Positions 25,157 to 35,426 are shown, counted from the stretch's first letter. The stretch is DNA of 43,571 bases from Methylobacterium sp. E-005 (GCF_022829725.1 NZ_JAKSYG010000185.1:1-43571), one strand, 5' to 3'. The notes: generated by a model not told the origin, from the sequence alone. Program-made: numbers and translations.

Positions 25157-25696
25157 ATGCAAGAGATCTGGTTCCGCACGGGCGAGGCCACGGTGCTGGC
25201 GGCCGAGGGTCAGTACACCGACGCCATGCCGGAGGTGCTGATCGGCTCCGTCCGCGGGCCGGTGGGCCAGGCCTTCGCGTCGATGATGGGGCAGGTCCAG
25301 GGCCACACCCGGATGTTCGTGGTCCGCGACCTCAACCAGCTCGTGCGCCCCGCCACGATGATGACCACCAAGGTCACGATCCACACGGCCGAGTATGCCG
25401 AGCTCCTCGGCGGCGTGGTCCAGGCGGCCACGGGCGACGCGATCGTGGACTGCATCATCGAGGGCATCCTGCCGAAGGACGGGCTCGACGAGCTGTGCAT
25501 GATCATCATGATCTGGCTCGATCAGCGCTGCGCCGAGGATGACAACCTCGACCAGAAGGACCTGTACCGGACCAACTACGAGGCGACGAAGCTCGCCATC
25601 GCCCGCGCCCTGAAGGGCGAGCCGACGGTGGACGAGCTGATCGCCAACCGGAAGACCGTCAAGCACTACGCGCTGGACGGCGTGATCGAGTACTGA
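25157..25696 (+). CDS. Formaldehyde-activating enzyme (Fae) paralogue without the catalytic His
   Basis: The protein has 179 residues. Its C-terminal half carries the Fae signature NYEATKLAIARALKGEP followed by NRKTVKHYAL, matching methylotroph Fae (NYEATKLSIQRAVNGEP...RKSATHPFA, from memory). The N-terminal part aligns (PEVLIGSVRGPVGQAF with IDLIIGPRGSPAETAF). The general acid/base His17 of Fae is here Met24. Fae condenses formaldehyde with tetrahydromethanopterin; without the His this paralogue probably has another or a regulatory role. Start ATG 25157 has GGTGGAG upstream. It occurs away from other C1 genes, next to the Nramp-like transporter. Confidence 0.88.
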   Translation: MQEIWFRTGEATVLAAEGQYTDAMPEVLIGSVRGPVGQAFASMMGQVQGHTRMFVVRDLNQLVRPATMMTTKVTIHTAEYAELLGGVVQAATGDAIVDCIIEGILPKDGLDELCMIIMIWLDQRCAEDDNLDQKDLYRTNYEATKLAIARALKGEPTVDELIANRKTVKHYALDGVIEY

Positions 25697-26311
25697 TCAG
25701 GCCCGCGGCACGGGTGTGTGGACGTAGAGGTCGGCCACGGCGCAATCGAGGCCGAAGCCGGGGAGGACCAGATGGTCGTCCCCGGTCAGGCGGGTGCGGG
25801 TCCAGGTCTCCCCGCTGCGTACCGAAAGGGCCAGCGCGCGGCTCTTCTGCTCGATCAGGAGTACCGCCTCACACAGGGGTAGGGCTTCGTAGCCCGCGCG
25901 CTTGACGTCGATCTTCGTCTGGCGCGTGCCGGGCAGCGTCCGGTGGTCGCTCGGCGAGAGGATCTCGGCGGCCAGATAACAGCCGTCGACGACGTTCCGG
26001 TCAGGCTCGATGGTGGCCATGTCGATGACCGCGACGTCCGGGACATAGGTATGGCCCGTGATGAACGGCCTGAGATCAATGGCGGGATCGTGGATGGCGA
26101 TCCACGAGGAGCTCGACCGTTCCAGAGCCTCGTTCAGCAGGCGCTGAAGGTTCACGACGATGACCTGATGGATGAGGCTCGGCCGGGCCTGCATCACGAT
26201 CTGGCCCTGGATGAGCTCCCACTTCTCCTCATCGGGGCGCGTCTCGATGAAGTCCCAGAATCCCCGATGGGGATCGGTCCTGTGGACGGGCGGGGTTTCG
26301 AGAGTCGTCAT
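25697..26311 (-). CDS. Uma2-family (DUF820) putative endonuclease
   Basis: The protein has 204 residues. The PD-(D/E)XK-like core of the Uma2 family is visible: KWELIQGQIVMQARPSLIHQ, TYVPDVAVIDMA, AAEILSPSD and TKIDVKRAGYE, with Asp and Glu/Lys residues placed as in nuclease folds. These proteins are widespread in cyanobacteria and proteobacteria and their true function is unknown. The stop codon abuts the fae-like stop (convergent, TGATCA). No toxin or antitoxin partner is visible next to it. Confidence 0.82.
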   Translation of the reverse strand: MTTLETPPVHRTDPHRGFWDFIETRPDEEKWELIQGQIVMQARPSLIHQVIVVNLQRLLNEALERSSSSWIAIHDPAIDLRPFITGHTYVPDVAVIDMATIEPDRNVVDGCYLAAEILSPSDHRTLPGTRQTKIDVKRAGYEALPLCEAVLLIEQKSRALALSVRSGETWTRTRLTGDDHLVLPGFGLDCAVADLYVHTPVPRA

Positions 26312-26374
26312 GGGCAGCCCGGGCCGAGTCGACAGGAATGAAGGATCCTGCCCGCCACGCCCTCGGTCAATACC

Positions 26375-26836
26375 TTATCCCGGCGGGATGCGCCCCACCG
26401 AGCACAGGGTGCGCATCGTGGTGCTGCCCGGGTCGGTGTAGCAGGAGGCCGACCAGCCGCTCTGCTGGATGAACGACTTGCGCCGCTCCGACAGCGAGGT
26501 CCGGTAGGCGTTGGCGATGATCGGCTCGACGGTCGAGGCCGGCTCGCCGATCAGGATCTCGGAGGCCACAGAGAGGTCGCGGAAGAAGGCCGCCGAGGGG
26601 GCGGGCTCGGCGGAGGTCGCCTGCACGATCGGCTCGGCCCGGCAGGTCACGTCGAACTTGATCGGCCCGGCGAGGCGGATGTCGATGCTGGGGCCCGCGC
26701 GCTTGCCGACCTTGCCGCCGATCGCCCCCGCGATCTGGCGGGCGAGGTCGTCGCAGGTATCGGCTCGGGCTGCCGTCGCCAGGAGCGGCAGACAGGCGAG
26801 GGCGGCGAGGAGGCGCGGCACGGTCAAGCTCGGCAT
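26375..26836 (-). CDS. Exported protein of unknown function (153 aa)
   Basis: A signal peptide (MPSLTVPRLLAALACLPLLATAARA) is followed by a mature part with a helix (DTCDDLARQIAGAIGG) and strands (PSIDIRLAGPIKFDVTCRAEP), ending in SGWSASCYTDPGS and LCSVGRIPPG. Five Cys in total, four after the signal peptide, suggest two disulfides in the periplasm. It lies 9 bp downstream of the response regulator stop and may be cotranscribed with the kinase pair. Family not recognised. Confidence 0.65.
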   Translation of the reverse strand: MPSLTVPRLLAALACLPLLATAARADTCDDLARQIAGAIGGKVGKRAGPSIDIRLAGPIKFDVTCRAEPIVQATSAEPAPSAAFFRDLSVASEILIGEPASTVEPIIANAYRTSLSERRKSFIQQSGWSASCYTDPGSTTMRTLCSVGRIPPG

Positions 26837-26845
26837 GGCGCCACT

Positions 26846-27328
26846 CTAGCCTCCGCGCGGCCCCTGTCGAGGGGTCAGATTGGCCCGCATCTGGGCGAAA
26901 CTCGCGAGCCAGGCCGGAGCAACGCGCATCCCCGGCGGGACGTACTCGGCCGGCGGCGGACGGCGCACGCAATCCTCCAGATAGGTCAGGGATTCCTCCA
27001 GCACCGTGCCGGTGAACGGCTTGGCGATCACCGCGGTGGCCCCCGCCATGTCCTCGCTGAGCGCCTGGGCGTCGGCGGTCATGAACGCGGCTGTGATCCC
27101 GCCGAGATCGCGCACGGCCTGCGCCACATCGAGACCCGAGGAGCCGTCGCCGAGACGCAGATCGATGAGAACCAGTTCGGGCCGGGTCTCGTGGACGAGG
27201 GCGATGGCCTCCCGGGCGGTCATGGCCGTGCCCACGACGCAGTGACCGGCCTCTTCCAGCATCATCTCGATCTGCATCAGGATGAGGGCTTCATCCTCGA
27301 CGACGAGAATCTTGAGCGGCTCGGTCAC
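26846..27328 (-). CDS. Response regulator, single receiver domain
   Basis: The protein has 160 residues; the start is GTG 27328, overlapping the kinase stop (GTGA). The receiver domain is intact: acidic pair Glu11/Asp12 in LVVEDEALI, phospho-acceptor Asp56 in [10 protein letters not shown], Thr84 in AAFMTADA and Lys103 in VIAKPFTG. No output domain follows; the C-terminal tail (about 45 residues) is Pro- and Arg-rich. It most likely receives phosphate from the LOV kinase encoded just before it and signals by protein-protein contact. Confidence 0.9.
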   Translation of the reverse strand: MTEPLKILVVEDEALILMQIEMMLEEAGHCVVGTAMTAREAIALVHETRPELVLIDLRLGDGSSGLDVAQAVRDLGGITAAFMTADAQALSEDMAGATAVIAKPFTGTVLEESLTYLEDCVRRPPPAEYVPPGMRVAPAWLASFAQMRANLTPRQGPRGG

Positions 27329-28443
27329 GAGGCCTCCAGGCCGCCGGCCATCTCGCGTGGCAGGCGTATGCTGACGATCGTACCGGGATCGTTGTTCATC
27401 CAGGCGATGCTGGCGCTGAGCTGGCGGCAGAGCGTGCCGATCAGCCGCTTCCCGAAGGAGCGCTGCTCCATCACCTGGACGGGCATGCCGACGCCGTCAT
27501 CGGCGATCTTGATGGTGAAGTAGGCCGCGTCCGGCGCCACCGTCACGGAGAGCCGACCGGGCCGGTCGTTCGGGAAGGCGTGCTTGAGCGCGTTGGTGAT
27601 CAGCTCGTTCATCATCAGCGCCACGGGGGGCGCCTTCGCGACCGGGATCTCCACCGCCTCCAGGTCCAGGTGCAGGCGGATCCGGTCGCCGGAGCCGCGG
27701 ACGAGGTCGGTGGCGAGGTCGCGGGCGAACTCGGCCACGTCGAACCGCTCGACGTTGTTGGACTGGTAGAGCCGGCGATGGACCGTGCCCAGGGCCTCGA
27801 CCCGGGTCAGCATCGCCTCCATGGCGGTGCGGGCGGCCGGATCGGTGATCGCCCGCGTCTGCATGGACAGCAGCGCCGCGATCATCTGGAGGTTGTTTTT
27901 GACCCGGTGATCGACCTCGTGGACCAGCATGGTCTGGGTGGCGAGCGCCTCGGTCAGGTCGCGGGTGCGGTGGGCGACCTCGGCCTCGAACCGGTCCTTC
28001 TCCTGCTGAACCCGCAGATGCGCGTCCACCCGATCGGACACGTCGAGCTGCGAGGCGAAGAAAAACAGAACCTCGCCGGCTTCGTTGACGACCGGGCTCA
28101 GGTAGAGCGCATTCCAGAACGGCATCCCGTCCTTGCGGTAGTTCAGGATGTCGATCGCGATGTCGGTGTTGGCCTCGACCGCCTCGCGGATCAGCGCGAC
28201 GGCGCCGCGGTCAGTCTCCTTGCCCTGGAGCAGCCGGCAGTTGCGGCCCATCACCTCGTCTCGGCCGTAGCCGGTCATGCGCAGGAACGCGTCGTTGGCG
28301 AAGACGATCGGGTTGTCGGGAAGCCGTGGATTGGTGACGATCATCGGCATCCGTGTGGCGCGGACCGCGGCGGCGAAGGGATCGCCCTTGCCCTGTTCGG
28401 CGTCGAGCCGGTCTGTCTGATGCCAAGCGTCGGGCTGTTCCAT
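27325..28443 (-). CDS. Blue-light (LOV) sensor histidine kinase, HisKA_2/HWE class
   Basis: The protein has 372 residues from ATG 28443, with GGAGAG upstream. The LOV/PAS domain (residues about 25-140) has the photoactive motif GRNCRLLQG with adduct-forming Cys69, plus [11 protein letters not shown] and [13 protein letters not shown] coiled linker leads to the HisKA_2 dimerisation segment [18 protein letters not shown] (phospho-acceptor His179). The ATPase domain includes [15 protein letters not shown] and IADDGVGMP. It should sense blue light through a flavin and phosphorylate the adjacent response regulator. The upstream region 28444-28623 holds its promoter; it lies downstream of dnaE2 but is separated by 180 bp. 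Confidence 0.92.
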   Translation of the reverse strand: MEQPDAWHQTDRLDAEQGKGDPFAAAVRATRMPMIVTNPRLPDNPIVFANDAFLRMTGYGRDEVMGRNCRLLQGKETDRGAVALIREAVEANTDIAIDILNYRKDGMPFWNALYLSPVVNEAGEVLFFFASQLDVSDRVDAHLRVQQEKDRFEAEVAHRTRDLTEALATQTMLVHEVDHRVKNNLQMIAALLSMQTRAITDPAARTAMEAMLTRVEALGTVHRRLYQSNNVERFDVAEFARDLATDLVRGSGDRIRLHLDLEAVEIPVAKAPPVALMMNELITNALKHAFPNDRPGRLSVTVAPDAAYFTIKIADDGVGMPVQVMEQRSFGKRLIGTLCRQLSASIAWMNNDPGTIVSIRLPREMAGGLEAS

Positions 28444-28623
28444 CGAACCTGCTCTCTCCTGCCCGGCGTTCGTCACCTCCGGCAATCGAATCCTGGCTGC
28501 GCTGCGGCAGCCCACGACCCTAACGGGTGAGCTACGGCAAGAGTTCGGACCTGACATGCTTTGATGCCGAACTTAGCTAGACAGAACGCCGCACCATCCG
28601 CAATTTGAGGTTATGATCGTGAC

Positions 28624-31600
28624 TCAATGGAAATCACGGCTGCGATACACGCGCCGATCCTGAGCGACGCCGAAATCCGTCGTCTCGGGCGGCAGCTTCA
28701 TCCCGGCCTCGCGCAGGTCGCGGAGCGATGCGGTGAGATCGCGAAACCCCTCCGCCACGAGATGGACCACCCCGTCCGCCCTCTGAATCCGGCCGCGCAC
28801 GGCCAGGAACCGGGCCTGCATGGCGATGCGCCGGTTGGCCTCGAACACCGTCTTCCAGACGATCACGTTGGCGATACCGGTCTCGTCCTCCAGGGTCAGG
28901 AAGACCACGCCCTTGGCGGTGCCCGGCCGCTGGCGGATCAGCACGAGCCCCGCCACCGTGACCCGGGCGCCCTGGGGCAGGGCGGGATCGCAATGGGCCC
29001 GGGCCGGGATCGCGCCGATCCGGGCGAGCCGCCCCCGGAAGAAGGCGACCGGGTGCCCCTGCAGCGACAGGCCGGTGGCGGAATAATCCTCGGCCACCAC
29101 CTCGGATTGGGCCAGGGCCGGCAGGTCCGCCGCCGGCTCGTGGCGGAACAGGCCGTCATCGGCGTGCCACGCGAAGAGCGGCAGGGGCGCGTCGAGGAGA
29201 TGGGCGCGGCGCTCGGAGCTGTCGGCCTTGGCGGCCTTGCGGGCTGACGTCCCCTCCAGGGTGCGAACCATCCACAGGGCGGCGCGCCGGTCGAGGCCGA
29301 GCGAGCGGAACGCGTCGGCCTCCGCAAGCCGCTCCAGGGCGTTGCGGGGCAGGGCGAGGGACGCCTGAAGCCCCTCGATGCTGGCATAGCCGTTGGCGCG
29401 CAGCCGCACGAGCCGGCGCATCGCGGCCTCCGGCAGGCCGCGCACGACGCGCAGGCCGATCCGCACGGCGTGCCGCTTCGGATCCCCGGCCGGCTCCAGG
29501 GTGCAATCCCAATCGCTGGCATTGACGCAGACACCCCGCACCTCGACCCCGTGGGCGCGGGCGTCGCGCACGAGCTGGGCCGGCTGGTAGAAGCCCATGG
29601 GCTGGGCGTTGAGGATCGCGGCCAGGAAGACGTCGGGGTGCCGGCATTTCATCCAGGCCGAGGCGTAGACGAGGAGCGCGAAGCTCGCCGCGTGGCTCTC
29701 CGGGAAGCCGTAGGTGGAGAAGCCGCGGATCTGCGCGAAGCAGCGCTCGGCGAAATCCTGCGGATAGCCCCGGCGGGTCATGCCGCCCACGAACTTGTCC
29801 GCGAAGCCCCCGATCGAGCCGACATGGCGGAAGGTCGCCATCGCCCGGCGCAACCCGTCGGCTTCGGCCGGGCTGAAGCCCGCCGCCGTGATGGCGATCT
29901 GCATGGCGTGCTCCTGGAACAGGGGCACGCCGTAGGTCTTCTGCAGGACCTCCTTCAACTCGTCCGCCGGGCCGTGGTCCGGATGCGGGGCGGGGTATTC
30001 CACCGGGTCGATCCCGGACCGCCGCCGCAGGTAGGGATGGACCATGTCGCCCTGGATCGGTCCGGGGCGCACGATCGCCACCTGCACCACGAGGTCGTAG
30101 AACTCCTTGGGCTTCAGGCGCGGCAGCATCGACATCTGCGCCCGGCTCTCGACCTGGAAGACGCCGACGGAATCGGCCTTGGCCAGCATGGCGTAGGTCC
30201 CGGGATCCTCCTGGGGCAGGTCGGCGAGCGTCGCGTAGAAGGTGCCGTGATCCCGCTCCAGAAAATCGAGGCCGCGCTTGAGGCAGGTCAGCATGCCGAG
30301 CGCCAGCACGTCGACCTTCATCAGGCCGATCGCGTCGATGTCGTCCTTGTCCCACTCGATGAAGGTGCGGTCCGCCATGGCGCCGTTGCCCACCGGCACG
30401 GTCTCGTCGAGGCGGCCCCGGGTCAGCACGAAGCCGCCGACATGCTGCGACAGGTGGCGGGGGAAGCCGATCAGCTGATGGGCGAGGTCGAGCGCCTGCC
30501 GGATCGCCGGGTTGGCGGGGTCGAGCCCGGCCTCGCGGACATGCGGGTCCGGCATGCCGGTGCCCCAGGAGCCCCAGACCGTGTCGGCGATGGCCGCCGT
30601 CACGTCCTCGGTCAGCCCCAGGACCTTGCCGACCTCGCGGATCGCCATGCGCGGGCGGTAGTGGATCACCGTGGCGCAGAGGGCGGCGCGCTCCCGCCCG
30701 TAGCGGGCATAGAGGTACTGGATCACCTCCTCCCGGCGCTCATGCTCGAAATCGACGTCGATGTCGGGGGGCTCGCCCCGGTTCTCCGAGATGAACCGGG
30801 CGAAGAGCAGCCGGTGCTTCGACGGGTCGACCGCGGTGATGCCCAGACAGAAGCACACGGCGGAATTGGCCGCCGAGCCCCGGCCCTGGCAGAGGATGCC
30901 CTTGCTGCGGGCGAACGCGACCACGTCGAACAGGGTCAGGAAGTAGCGGGCGTAGTCCATCTTGGCGATGAGCCGCAGCTCCTCGTGGAGCGTCGCCTCG
31001 ACGGAGCGCGGAATATCCCCGGCATAGCGCCAGCGCGCCCGCTCCCAGGTGAGCTCCTCCAGGTAGGCCTGCGGCGTGCGGCCGGGGGGCACCGGCTCGT
31101 CGGGATATTCGTAGTGCAGCTCCGACAGGCTGAAGTCGCAGGCCTCGGCGATCTCGATGGTGCGGGCGAGCGCCTCCGGATGGTCGGCGAACAGACGCGC
31201 CATCTCGGCGGCGGGCTTCAGGTGGCGCTCGGCATTGGCCTCCAGGCGGTAGCCGGCTTCCTCGATCCGGCAGCCTTCGCGGATGCAGGTGACCACGTCC
31301 TGGAGCGGGCGCCGCTCGGGATGGTGGTAGAGCGCATCCGAGACCGCGACCATCGGGGCGCCAGCGGCTGCGCCCAGCTCAGCGAGGAGCCCGAGACGGC
31401 GGCGCTCATCGCCCCGGCGGGCGTGGCTCGCCCCGAGGAAGGTCCGGCCTGGCGCCGCGGCGGCCAGCGCCTCCAGCCGCGCCCGGAATCCCTCCGGCAG
31501 GCGCCGGGTCGGCGGCATGGCGATGAACATCTGCCCCTCGGCGGCCTCCAGCATCTCGGCGAAGGCGAAGCGGCAATCGCCCTTGCGGACGCGGCGGTTG

Positions 31601-31902
31601 CCGAGGGTGAGCAGCCGGCAGAGGCGGCCCCAGGCGTCCCGATCCATCGGGTATGTGACGGCCTCGAAGCCCTCCTCGGTGACGAGGCGCACCCCGGGCA
31701 GGATCCGGATCGCGGTGCCCTCCAGCGCGCGGGCCGCCGCATGGGCCCGCACCACGCCGGCCACGGTGTTGCGGTCGGCGATGCCGATCGCCGTCACGCC
31801 GTAGGACGCCGCCTGCACGACGAATTCCTGCGGGTGCGAGGCCCCGTGCAGGAAGGAGAAGTTCGTGGTGACGGCGAGTTCGGCGTAAGCGATGTTGCTC
31901 AC
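28624..31902 (-). CDS. dnaE2: Error-prone DNA polymerase DnaE2 (ImuC)
   Basis: The protein has 1092 residues, the normal size. GTG 31902 overlaps the imuB stop (GTGA), and the protein starts [19 protein letters not shown], the PHP domain. C-family polymerase motifs follow: [32 protein letters not shown] with two catalytic Asp, then [14 protein letters not shown] with the third, and [19 protein letters not shown]. The OB domain is near the C-terminus ([21 protein letters not shown]). It carries out translesion synthesis with ImuA and ImuB after DNA damage. It is in one operon with them and hence under the LexA box at 34400. It shows no truncation or other oddity. Confidence 0.96.
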   Translation of the reverse strand: MSNIAYAELAVTTNFSFLHGASHPQEFVVQAASYGVTAIGIADRNTVAGVVRAHAAARALEGTAIRILPGVRLVTEEGFEAVTYPMDRDAWGRLCRLLTLGNRRVRKGDCRFAFAEMLEAAEGQMFIAMPPTRRLPEGFRARLEALAAAAPGRTFLGASHARRGDERRRLGLLAELGAAAGAPMVAVSDALYHHPERRPLQDVVTCIREGCRIEEAGYRLEANAERHLKPAAEMARLFADHPEALARTIEIAEACDFSLSELHYEYPDEPVPPGRTPQAYLEELTWERARWRYAGDIPRSVEATLHEELRLIAKMDYARYFLTLFDVVAFARSKGILCQGRGSAANSAVCFCLGITAVDPSKHRLLFARFISENRGEPPDIDVDFEHERREEVIQYLYARYGRERAALCATVIHYRPRMAIREVGKVLGLTEDVTAAIADTVWGSWGTGMPDPHVREAGLDPANPAIRQALDLAHQLIGFPRHLSQHVGGFVLTRGRLDETVPVGNGAMADRTFIEWDKDDIDAIGLMKVDVLALGMLTCLKRGLDFLERDHGTFYATLADLPQEDPGTYAMLAKADSVGVFQVESRAQMSMLPRLKPKEFYDLVVQVAIVRPGPIQGDMVHPYLRRRSGIDPVEYPAPHPDHGPADELKEVLQKTYGVPLFQEHAMQIAITAAGFSPAEADGLRRAMATFRHVGSIGGFADKFVGGMTRRGYPQDFAERCFAQIRGFSTYGFPESHAASFALLVYASAWMKCRHPDVFLAAILNAQPMGFYQPAQLVRDARAHGVEVRGVCVNASDWDCTLEPAGDPKRHAVRIGLRVVRGLPEAAMRRLVRLRANGYASIEGLQASLALPRNALERLAEADAFRSLGLDRRAALWMVRTLEGTSARKAAKADSSERRAHLLDAPLPLFAWHADDGLFRHEPAADLPALAQSEVVAEDYSATGLSLQGHPVAFFRGRLARIGAIPARAHCDPALPQGARVTVAGLVLIRQRPGTAKGVVFLTLEDETGIANVIVWKTVFEANRRIAMQARFLAVRGRIQRADGVVHLVAEGFRDLTASLRDLREAGMKLPPETTDFGVAQDRRVYRSRDFH

Positions 31903-33662
31903 GCGAACAGCCCGTGGACGTACCACGCCGCCGGATGCCCGGGGGCGTGCGGCCCGTCGCGGTAGAGCCAGAGCCGGTGCCCGGCCTCGCACTCGACGCG
32001 GTAATAGTCGCGGGGCTCGCCGGGCTCGCGCCACCACTCGGATTCGATCCGCTCCGGCCCCTCGGCATGGGCGACCCGGTGGATCTGCGCCCGCCAGCGA
32101 AAGCGCCGGGGCGGCCCCTCGGGCACGGTGGACAGCACGTCGAGAGCGGCCTCGCCCCGGGGGAACAGCACCAGGGGGCGGGGCGGGAGGTGGTCGGGCC
32201 AGGGGGAGGCGAGGGAGCTGTCGGACCCGGGCATCTCCCGCGCCCCTGCGCGGGGGAGGGTACCCTGCGCAGCAGGGGGGGAGAGGGGAGCGACGGTGCA
32301 GGACGGAGCGCCGGCCGTCATGAGGGTCACGCCAGATCCGGAAACGTCGCTCCCCTCCCCCGCCTCCCTTCGGGTGCCACCCTCCCCCGCAGAGGGGGGA
32401 GGAAGACGCGCCCGTACCCGGCCGATGCCTTGATCGGCTGACGATCCATGCCCCTCTCCGGCCACCCAAAGAACACCCCGCTCACCCCGCTCCGGCAGAT
32501 GGCTCGCCCGCGGTTCGAGCCGCAGCAGCGCCCGGCCGAGGCGCTGCGCCAGGGCGTCCGCCAGGAACCCGACGCCGTCGCCCGTGGAACCCGCGCCGAG
32601 ATCCGTCTGCCGGGCCGGCATGGCGCCGGTCACCGTCACCGTGAGTTCCACCGTCTCGAAGCCGAAGCCCGCATCGAGGGCACGCCCCAGCCGGTCGAGG
32701 CGCAGCGAAACCAGGACGGCGACCCGCTCCGGATCGCGCTCGGGCCGGGACAGGCCGAGGTCGAGGGCCCGCACGGCCCCGTCGACCCGGTGCAGGGCAA
32801 GGCGCAGGGCGCAGGCGCCGAGCCCGTCCCGCTCCAGCCGGGGGGCGAGCGCCGCCATCAGGTCCCGGGCGGTCCGGACGATGTCCGATTGCCGGCCGAT
32901 CGGGTCGAGGAAGCCGCGGGCGGCGGCATAGTCGGCCGCCTCCGTGAGGGGTGCCAGCGGCTCGGGGCGGCGCGCCAGGGCCTGATCGAGGCGCAGCAGC
33001 AGCGCGGCGCCGAAGCGGCGGGCGAGGGGGCCGCGGGGGAGGGCGTCGAGCGCGCCGATCCGGCGCAGGCCGAGCCGCTTCAGGCCCGTGACCGTGCCGG
33101 GATCGAGCCGCAGGGCTTCCACGGGCAGCCCCCGCAGCGCTCCGGCGGCCCCGCCCGGCGGCACGACGATCCGGTCCGCGCTCCCGTGGCGGGCCAGCGC
33201 GAAGGCGCCCCCGGGGGTGTCGGCCAGCGCGACCCGCGCCGGGATGTTGGCCCGCGCGAGACGGTCCGCCAGATCGTCGACGAGGCTCACCTCACCGCCG
33301 CACAGGTGGCTCGCCCCGGCGACGTCGATATAGAGCCCGTCCGAAGCCTCGGCCGGCCCGAACGGCGCCACGTGGGGCGCGTAACGGCAAGCCCAGCGGC
33401 AGAGGCGCAGCAGGGCGTCCCGGTCGGCCGCCGGGTCCGCGGGATAGACCCGGAGCGGCACGGCGATCCGCGCCCGAACCCGGCCGAGGGGTTCGCCCGG
33501 CCGCAGGCCCAGCGCCTGGGCGTCCAGATCGAGGGCCAGGAGCCGCAGGCCGCCCGGCCCCTCGGCCGCCACCGCCAGCGGGCCGCCCTCAGGCGCGAGA
33601 CCGGCCCGAAGCAGCCGCGTCACCGGCCAGTGGCTCAAGCAGATGCAGACGATGCGCGGCAT
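31899..33662 (-). CDS. imuB: Y-family-like mutagenesis protein ImuB, with an inserted repeat
   Basis: The protein has 587 residues from ATG 33662 ([19 protein letters not shown]). Y-family regions are recognisable ([53 protein letters not shown]). As in known ImuB proteins, the acidic polymerase residues are not conserved, so it acts as a scaffold linking DnaE2 and the beta clamp. It is longer than the usual 500 or so residues because a Pro/Gly-rich segment ([19 protein letters not shown] and following, about 55-70 residues) interrupts the C-terminal part; this segment is encoded by a palindromic DNA repeat (32240-32402). The gene overlaps imuA by 74 bp and dnaE2 by 4 bp. Confidence 0.9.
   Translation of the reverse strand: MPRIVCICLSHWPVTRLLRAGLAPEGGPLAVAAEGPGGLRLLALDLDAQALGLRPGEPLGRVRARIAVPLRVYPADPAADRDALLRLCRWACRYAPHVAPFGPAEASDGLYIDVAGASHLCGGEVSLVDDLADRLARANIPARVALADTPGGAFALARHGSADRIVVPPGGAAGALRGLPVEALRLDPGTVTGLKRLGLRRIGALDALPRGPLARRFGAALLLRLDQALARRPEPLAPLTEAADYAAARGFLDPIGRQSDIVRTARDLMAALAPRLERDGLGACALRLALHRVDGAVRALDLGLSRPERDPERVAVLVSLRLDRLGRALDAGFGFETVELTVTVTGAMPARQTDLGAGSTGDGVGFLADALAQRLGRALLRLEPRASHLPERGERGVLWVAGEGHGSSADQGIGRVRARLPPPSAGEGGTRREAGEGSDVSGSGVTLMTAGAPSCTVAPLSPPAAQGTLPRAGAREMPGSDSSLASPWPDHLPPRPLVLFPRGEAALDVLSTVPEGPPRRFRWRAQIHRVAHAEGPERIESEWWREPGEPRDYYRVECEAGHRLWLYRDGPHAPGHPAAWYVHGLFA
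32240..32402. repeat. Palindromic element inserted in frame within imuB
   Basis: GAGGGGAGCGACG (32283-32295) and CGTCGCTCCCCTC (32345-32357) are perfect 13-bp inverted arms. Similarity extends outwards through GGGGGAGGG-type blocks on both sides to about 32240 and 32402. Such GC-rich palindromes normally sit between genes; here all three codon phases remain open and the translated peptide is in the ImuB frame. Confidence 0.7.
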
Positions 33663-34368
33663 GGTCCCACTCCAGAAGCCAGTCACCGCCGCGCCCATTG
33701 CGGCAGCGTTCGAGCCGCGCCCGCCAGCGTGGCCGGTCGAGGGTGCCGAACCGGTCCCGGGAGGCCGGCGCGGCGCCGATCCGCCAGCGGGTGGCGGCCC
33801 CGTTGGGCATCCCGGCCTCCGCGGGCCGCAGGAGCAGCAGGAGCGGCGGGTCCGCACCCTCCGCGGCGAGCTGCAGGCGCCGGCCCGGCTTCAGCGGCAG
33901 ACCGTCCCGCACGAGCCCGATCAGGGCCGCCAGGGCGCGGGCCTGCAGGGCGGCCTCCAGGGCGCGAAACACCTCTCCGTCGCTGCCGGCTTCGAGGAGC
34001 AGCAGGCGGCCGGGATCGAGGCCGAGGCCGGCGACGCCGTGCCCATAGGGCAGGGGCTGGCCGGGCGCGGCGGCGATCAGGGCCTCCCCGGACACCCGGG
34101 ACAGGTGACAGGCGCAGAGCGCGAGGGCGAAGCCGAGGGCCGCGATCATGTCGGCGGACCCGGCCGGCGCGATCTCGTGCGGCGGCCCGAGGGCGAGGCC
34201 GCCGCCGGGCAGGTGGGCGTCCAACTCGGCCAAGCCGAGCGGCAGGACCGGGCGCGGGGTCCGGTCGTCCATCGGCGGCGCGAGCTGCGCCCGCAGGGCG
34301 TCCAGCCGCGCCCGGGGATCGCCGCGCGCCGGTCCGGGCTCGGTCTCGTCCGCAGGGTCCAGCCCCAT
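33589..34368 (-). CDS. imuA: Mutagenesis protein ImuA
   Basis: The protein has 259 residues from ATG 34368, with GGAG upstream. The ImuA/SulA-RecA-like signature is seen in LPLGLAELDAHLPGGGLALGPPHEI, SADMIAALGFALALCA and GLGLDPGRLLLLEAGS. The C-terminal GAATRWRIGAAPASRD is typical of ImuA. It is required for induced mutagenesis with ImuB and DnaE2 in alphaproteobacteria. First gene of the operon; an SOS box lies 32 bp upstream. Its 3' end overlaps imuB by 74 bp. Confidence 0.9.
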   Translation of the reverse strand: MGLDPADETEPGPARGDPRARLDALRAQLAPPMDDRTPRPVLPLGLAELDAHLPGGGLALGPPHEIAPAGSADMIAALGFALALCACHLSRVSGEALIAAAPGQPLPYGHGVAGLGLDPGRLLLLEAGSDGEVFRALEAALQARALAALIGLVRDGLPLKPGRRLQLAAEGADPPLLLLLRPAEAGMPNGAATRWRIGAAPASRDRFGTLDRPRWRARLERCRNGRGGDWLLEWDHAAHRLHLLEPLAGDAAASGRSRA

Positions 34369-34399
34369 CTCCGTCGGCTCCGGTCATGGCGGACGATTG

Positions 34400-34414
34400 G
34401 AACATAACAGGAAC
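34400..34414 (-). promoter_or_regulatory. SOS (LexA) box of the imuA-imuB-dnaE2 operon
   Basis: GAAC-ATAACAG-GAAC on the plus strand is GTTC-N7-GTTC on the minus strand, a perfect match to the alphaproteobacterial LexA box. It is located 32 bp before the imuA ATG, where LexA would block transcription. Confidence 0.9.
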
Positions 34415-34600
34415 ACGATCAAACGGTTTCCGCGGGGCCTTGGAATCGTGCGTCCGTGCAGCAGCTTGGCCTGTGGACGGATGTGGACGCCTGTGGAATC
34501 GGCCCCCGCTGCCGGTTTCACCGGTCACGGTTGACCGCAATCGCAGGGTGAGCCCACACGTCGGCTGCCGCGTGCCGGACGCGGCCCAGACGGACCGCGC

Positions 34601-35426
34601 ATGCGCCTGACCCTCGCTCTCCCGCTCCTGCTCGCCCTGTCGGGGGCGGCGCTCGCTCAGCAACCGGCGGATCCGGGTGGCCCGGCCCCCGCCGCCCCGG
34701 GGCGTCCGGCCCGGGCGCAGGCCCGGTCCCCTCAGACCCCGAACCAGCCCATCATGGTCTACGACGCCCGCATCGAGGCCGGCGACCTGCGGATCTCGGG
34801 CTCGGTGCGCAAGCCCGGCGCCATCGTGGTGCTGGACGACGACATCTCGATCCAGGCCGACCGGCGCGGGCGGTTCGTCTTCCGCTTGCCCTACCGGCCC
34901 GCGACCTGCGTGGTGACGCTGAAATCCGAGCCGGACGAGCGCGAGGCCGTGGTGGCGAACTGCGCCCCCGAGGGGCCTGCGGGTCCGCCCGGACCACAGG
35001 GTGTCGCAGGGCCGCCTGGTGAGCCGGGGGCCAAAGGTGAAACGGGCCCCAAGGGGGATCAGGGTCCCAAGGGGGATCTCGGCCCCCAGGGCGAAACGGG
35101 TCCCAAGGGCGAGGCCGGCGCCCAGGGTCCGGCCGGGCCGCAGGGTGCATCCGGGCCGAAGGGCGAGCCGGGCGAGAAGGGGGCTTCAGGCCTCCAGGGC
35201 GCGCCGGGGCCGCGGGGTCAGGCTGGTCCGGCGGGCGGGGCGGGTGCGCGGGGTGAGGCCGGTGCGCAAGTCCGACTGTGCGGGCGGCTGCACCGTGACC
35301 TGCGAGGCCGGGGAGACGCTGGTCACCGCCCATTGCCTCAAGACCGGCACGCCGACCTATGACGGGGACCGCGCCGCCTGTCCGGCGGAGGCGGCGGGGA
35401 TCGTCGGCTTCTGCACGCGGCCTTAG
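34601..35426 (+). pseudogene. Secreted collagen-like repeat protein, frameshifted before its Cys-rich tail
   Basis: A signal peptide ([20 protein letters not shown]) is followed by a Pro/Ala linker and a small beta domain ([22 protein letters not shown], residues about 50-115). A Gly-x-y collagen-like stretch of about 40 triplets ([27 protein letters not shown]) comes next. Near 35265-35275 the frame must shift by one base to continue into [19 protein letters not shown] and GIVGFCTRP, stop 35426. Without the shift the protein runs to 35362 with an unrelated tail. 826 nt minus 1 is 275 codons. The Cys-rich tail is the natural C-terminus of this kind of protein. It may be a decay event, a phase-variable locus in the repeat, or a sequencing error. 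Confidence 0.75.

Noticed and set aside
34980..35270. Short-period repeats suggesting a CRISPR array
   Set aside because: They are 9-base Gly-x-y codon repeats of a collagen-like protein in one frame, with no spacers.
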